From NCBI GenBank assembly GCA_004794785.1, contig SJOL01003083.1, positions 1-64,000 of the forward strand: a DNA stretch of 64,000 bases, given 5' to 3'. The first letter of the stretch is position 1. Each line of letters begins with the position of its first letter. Origin of the DNA: Opisthorchis felineus. Its lineage: Eukaryota; Platyhelminthes; Trematoda; Opisthorchiida; Opisthorchiidae. The notes under the pieces are model-generated. The model saw only the letters and a list, made by a program, of their open reading frames with translations, ran no database searches and was not told the DNA's origin. The translations under genes and the position numbers were made by a program. Positions 60,801-64,000 of this stretch are shown in pieces.

Positions 60801-61955
60801 CACAGAACAAATGCCTCTACTTACTAAACATGAATAGTATTCTCCCCTCCGCCATGTTAACCATCCTATGAAAAGTGCGTACTCAAGGAGCGTCGAAACG
60901 AAGTCGCGTGAACTGAATCTGCGCGGGTGTGGGTTGGGTGATGTAAAATGGATAGTATTTGTCAGCTTTGGAGTGCAAAGTTTTTACCTCATCCTCAGGG
61001 TAATGGGCTTAGTGTTCCCCTGAGGTTTGTGGATTGCGCAGTACCTTTTGCTCCCAATAAGAACAAAGCAACTGTCTGGTGCCTCTAGGCTTTCGAACAT
61101 TCGTCGGTTTCAACCTCAGAAGGAAATCCACACTTCAAATTTCTTAATCGTCTCGCCGCTCACGAATGGCGTGAGAACCTTGCGGAACAGATAAAAAAAA
61201 TTCGAAATTGAGCAGGTGAATAAAACGCTTCGCGAAGTACGATAGCCCGTGCATTTCGGGACTTCATGAGCGTCATAAACTGGGCCGTATGCCACGCTCG
61301 CGCGTCACTTGATGTCTTATTTAATCTTCTGAATGAGTTTTATTCCTCTCCAACATTTTTCTTCCTACAACAGTCTGTCAAATACAGTGATGCTGTCACC
61401 GAAGATGCTGTTTCTACTGAAAACGACTAGAAGTGAATGCGTTTATGAGATTGCCGCAAACTTTTTTTCAGCAACCTTATGAGTTTATTACGTCTAGATA
61501 TTGTACTGCGATATCTCGAATGTCGTACCAGCTGAAGCGTGATGCGGCTTGTGCAGCACATTCAGTGGAAGATAATCGTAAACGAGGGATTCAGCTGGAT
61601 TGAGTAGAGTCTCCTGTTAAAAGCAGCTTAGTGCGCAAATGGGAGTATTTGGTGAATGACCTTTCATTTTATGTTTTCAAAATAGCAGCTGATTTCAGTA
61701 GTCTCTGTTGCATCTTGGATACGATGCAGTCTGTGCTGGCTGAAGCCGAAATGCAGTACCCTGGTCGAACTTAGGTCTTGTAGATGAAGGACATTTCTCC
61801 ACACAGTTAATCGCTTTCCTGGCCGTCATATGGACAGTTGCTTCTTCCTTTTACTTTTACTATCCGTAGCTCTTACCTTTTTTTCAGACACAACCTACAT
61901 AAACCTGGTCACCCGTCTTGACTGTCACTTACGGGCTCCAAGATCGTTGGGCTGA
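57824..61955 (+). CDS. Candidate micro-exon gene, 3' part
   Basis: Exons 57824-57849 (26 nt), 59378-59400 (23 nt) and 61888-61955 (to TGA). The first two have excellent acceptors (TTCCCTTTTTGGAGATTCTCTTAG and a long TCTCCTTTCTTTCTCGTTTCTAG tract) and GTGAGT donors. The last has CTTACCTTTTTTTCAG. Of the three possible reading frames, only one passes through all three exons without a stop, and it enters exon 3 in its only long open frame. The peptide is polar (RDTNSELG, WKHSAVT, then TTYINLVTRLDCHL and on). It may start at 55104-55291. No family recognised. The SINE and hammerhead repeats at 58-61 kb would be intronic. Confidence 0.35.
58147..58242 (-). ncRNA. Decayed hammerhead repeat copy
   Basis: GAAA, ACCGGUC and part of stem I are preserved. 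CUGAUGA has become CUGAUAG and the outer stem is broken. Confidence 0.55.
58736..58905 (+). repeat. Arm of the hammerhead repeat without ribozyme
   Basis: Runs from GTATTACGTTTGTACAATAT through ATGAGGCGGCCTGGTGCAGC to GTATACAAATGAGTGTATTT, i.e. the non-ribozyme half of the unit, opposite in orientation to the copy at 58147. Confidence 0.7.
59600..59746 (+). CDS. Unidentified 48-codon ORF
   Basis: ATG to TAG with a balanced composition and a hydrophobic/amphipathic middle (ALITLINFINKF). It lies between proposed exons of the candidate gene but is out of phase with them. Low weight. Confidence 0.15.
   Translation: MTLFTYDLMESESALVALRMVPLEALITLINFINKFRFSSPGNLCFLE
59923..60110 (+). mobile_element. 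tRNA-derived SINE, near-complete
   Basis: GGGGCGAGATGGCTCAGTG head, B box GGTTCGAACCCG, full body and CACTACAGCTGAATG end. One of the best copies in the window. Confidence 0.9.
60127..60455 (+). mobile_element. Rearranged hammerhead repeat unit
   Basis: Begins with the ACTCATTTGCATACCAATTT terminus and long arm (to about 60290), then a junction and the opposite-facing ribozyme half ending at GCAACCTTATGAGTAGTG. It lies 17 bp after a SINE. Confidence 0.65.
60357..60443 (+). ncRNA. Hammerhead ribozyme copy, core mutated
   Basis: Outer stem arms 60357-60365 and 60435-60443 are perfectly complementary, but CUGAUGA reads CUGGUGA, stem III is altered and stem II is weakened. Confidence 0.55.
61468..61650 (+). 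repeat. Arm of the hammerhead repeat without ribozyme
   Basis: From TTTCAGCAACCTTATGAG through CGATATCTCGAATGTCGTACC to GTGCGCAAATGGGAGTATTT. The ribozyme core is absent. Confidence 0.65.
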
Positions 61956-62440
61956 CACAAACGACCAAAATGACGTGTCCACAGCTTCCAACTGATCAAC
62001 AGCTTTTCCATCTCGATCCTGGCTTGCCTTATTGTTCACCGTCTGTCAGTCAGCCTGTATCTGTGATGAACGCGGAGTTTCTTCTGGAAACTATTCTTGT
62101 CTATCATGTTCATTGGACTGTTATTCACACTCGTTTTCTATCTGGTACATATATTTTATTCTAAGTTGGTCTATCCTTCTCACTTCTCCTGTGCTAACTG
62201 GCTATTCCTTTGGCCCCGGGGGCTAGAATTTTCACAATATTGTTTGTGGACCATAAGTGATTGAGAAGCTGCCAAAAATGAGGAGTAGCTCATCCATGTA
62301 CTCTCAAGATTCTTAACTAGTGGGGTTACACCTGAAAACGCTGTGTGGGTGTTTTGTGATAGCGTTCTTATGCACAGGACGATAGCATAATTTCTACTGG
62401 TTAGATAGGACTAGCCTGTTTCTTGGATTTTCGGTTCTCA
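61956..62440. other. No supported feature
   Basis: A 64-codon ORF at 61970-62164 (plus) is Cys/Ser-rich without recognised content. Confidence 0.3.
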
Positions 62441-63930
62441 CTTATTCATGTTCTTGCTCGATAGTAAGTAGCTATAACACGTTGAGTGTCTGGTCTGCAA
62501 GTTTGAGATTTGTATTTGACCCCACCCAGTTTTACTGCAGCAATTTACACTTCGCAGACGTGAACCGTATGGCAAATCATTCGGCAGAACTTTCAGTTTA
62601 TTTAAAATGACTTGCAGCTCGACCTCCGGGCTTTCGAAGACGGGCAGGGAGGTGTCAAGTAGCCATTCAATAATAGTTGAAGAGAAATGTTGGAAGAGAG
62701 CCTTGTCTTGCACGACTGGATGTGGAAAAATCGGGCGACAACTTCTTGCATACCCGCATGTATCCACTGGAATAGGCTTATAATGTTCTCATAAGGTAAA
62801 ACTTCAGAATAGGCACTTTTCGTCGGCATTCATCGCCACATTTGTTGGCGATATAGTGTCAAAAGTAGCCTTTAGCTCAAAAATACGACCATCGTTGGAC
62901 GTTTGAAATGGTGGCGTTGTTTGAGAGGCTGTCGCAAAACAAGAATATGATCAATGAATCCTCACGAGCTTGATCATCACAAATCTACCTCTCCTGGTGA
63001 TAAATCAATTTGTGCGAAGAACGCCTTGTATGCTACAGCTACCTGGTTTCCACGAAGGTTTCCGCGTGACGTTCTTGCACCCTTTTTGGACACCGGAATC
63101 ACGGTGGAGGCGCTCTGCTCCATCAGTATTCTCTTAGATCCACATTCATAGTAAGGGGCTTCGCCATATTCTTTAAAACATGCGAGGTGTCCTGCCGCAT
63201 TTGGAGAACGATGTTATGCACGACTCCTGTTGCTGATGGTCGCCTAGTGTCGGTGTTCCATTTGGATACGTAGAGTTCTTTCAGATTTTGTATTGAGGAA
63301 GGCTAACTGCACTGTCCTGTGGAGTGTCTCAAGGCGACCGTTGTGCGAATGGACTGCCGCTCCATTTGTTTTCAAATCACTTCACTGGCACCCATCTTTT
63401 GGTTAGCTGATTGGATCAGCTGAAGCAGGGTGTTGCTGTTGCCTGCAGCGAAGGCCTTTTCCGCCTCTTAGGCCTTTGAAGTCCACCAGCGTTCGTCATT
63501 TCTCAGGCTCTCGATTGCCCGACTTTTTAAGGATCTGCGTATGCCATTATGGACCTTAGTTTCTGGTACGGCTTTTCCGGAATCAACAAGTTCTACTAAT
63601 GTTGACGAAATCTAGTGCTCGTTTGGTCCAGTTGGGTACCTTCAACAGACAATCCTACAAGTAGGGAGCGCAGCTGCTTTCATGCTGTCTCATTCATCCT
63701 CAAACCAATCTTGATCACCAGCGTGACTGAGTTTCCAGTGGCTTTATAGCCAGACGAACTCGATATTGTTGAGCCACTGGAACTCGCTGAATTTGGAATT
63801 CTGCTTTGGAATGCGTAATCCTGAAGGCGTGTTTGGAGTCCAGTTGCGTACCCCAGAAGTAAGGGTAGTCTTTAGTTGAGGCTCTTCCTGGGTAACCGAT
63901 TGCCACATAATCCAACTGAGTCTATGACTG
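62440..63930 (-). pseudogene. Long decayed RTE-like non-LTR retrotransposon
   Basis: Reading the minus strand from 63930 downward in shifting frames: a NDERWW-SKA block with GNSNTLLQLI (the linker before the reverse transcriptase) near 63510-63390; a DSGVQKGA block near 63090; GFIDHILVLRQPL (62960-62920); VVFLSLKATFD as motif A with its catalytic Asp changed (about 62895-62865); and blocks equivalent to the later fingers/palm to about 62440. The order is correct for an RTE-type ORF. Many stops. Confidence 0.7.
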
Positions 63931-64000
63931 GTTTGTGGTCAGTGGCCTCCAACTAACTCGGTGTGAGCGTTTGCCCTGAAAGTTCGTACTGGCTAAGAGC
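63931..64000. other. Window edge
   Basis: Too short to judge; probably the continuation of the retrotransposon. Confidence 0.2.

Noticed and set aside
1..64000. CRISPR arrays, operons, bacterial-type promoters or rRNA genes
   Set aside because: No regularly spaced identical repeats, no tightly packed same-strand ORFs and no rRNA motifs; the content is eukaryotic.

Overview
The window looks like a piece of a flatworm nuclear genome, most likely a digenean fluke other than a schistosome. This is inferred from content: a tRNA-headed SINE, several decayed RTE-like and CR1-like non-LTR retrotransposons, a Penelope-like element (PLE) remnant whose dispersed repeats carry hammerhead ribozymes, and coding exons split by introns of about 40 to 120 bases. 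There are no operons, no bacterial genes and no long intact ORF.

Layout. 0-5 kb is almost featureless apart from a signal-peptide-like ORF (minus) and a decayed hammerhead repeat. 5.4-16.7 kb holds a candidate plus-strand spliced gene made mostly of very small exons that join in one open frame of 165 codons. 11-23 kb carries hammerhead repeats, a PLE reverse-transcriptase remnant, a candidate terminal exon (20.8 kb) and a Ly6-like exon (22.4 kb). 23-36 kb is largely unexplained, with one SINE and one 140-codon ORF. 36-37 kb is a decayed RTE-like element. 39.9-41.1 kb holds a candidate four-exon single-pass membrane protein gene (181 codons). 42-47.8 kb is a mosaic of retroelement pieces inserted in both orientations, including two SINEs tail to tail. 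49.7-50.0 kb has the last two exons of a small membrane protein. 52.6-53.1 kb has the best-supported host gene, a CCDC28 homologue, followed by RTE pieces and an isolated tetraspanin-like first exon on the minus strand. 55.1-62 kb has a second candidate micro-exon gene interleaved with hammerhead repeats and a SINE. 62.4-63.9 kb is a long decayed RTE-like element on the minus strand.

No exon model here could be checked against transcripts. CCDC28 and the retroelement assignments rest on recognisable protein similarity. The other gene models rest on splice-signal quality plus reading-frame continuity and are offered as hypotheses. The most notable signal is the family of at least nine hammerhead-ribozyme copies, often in mirrored pairs, with base-pair covariation between copies.
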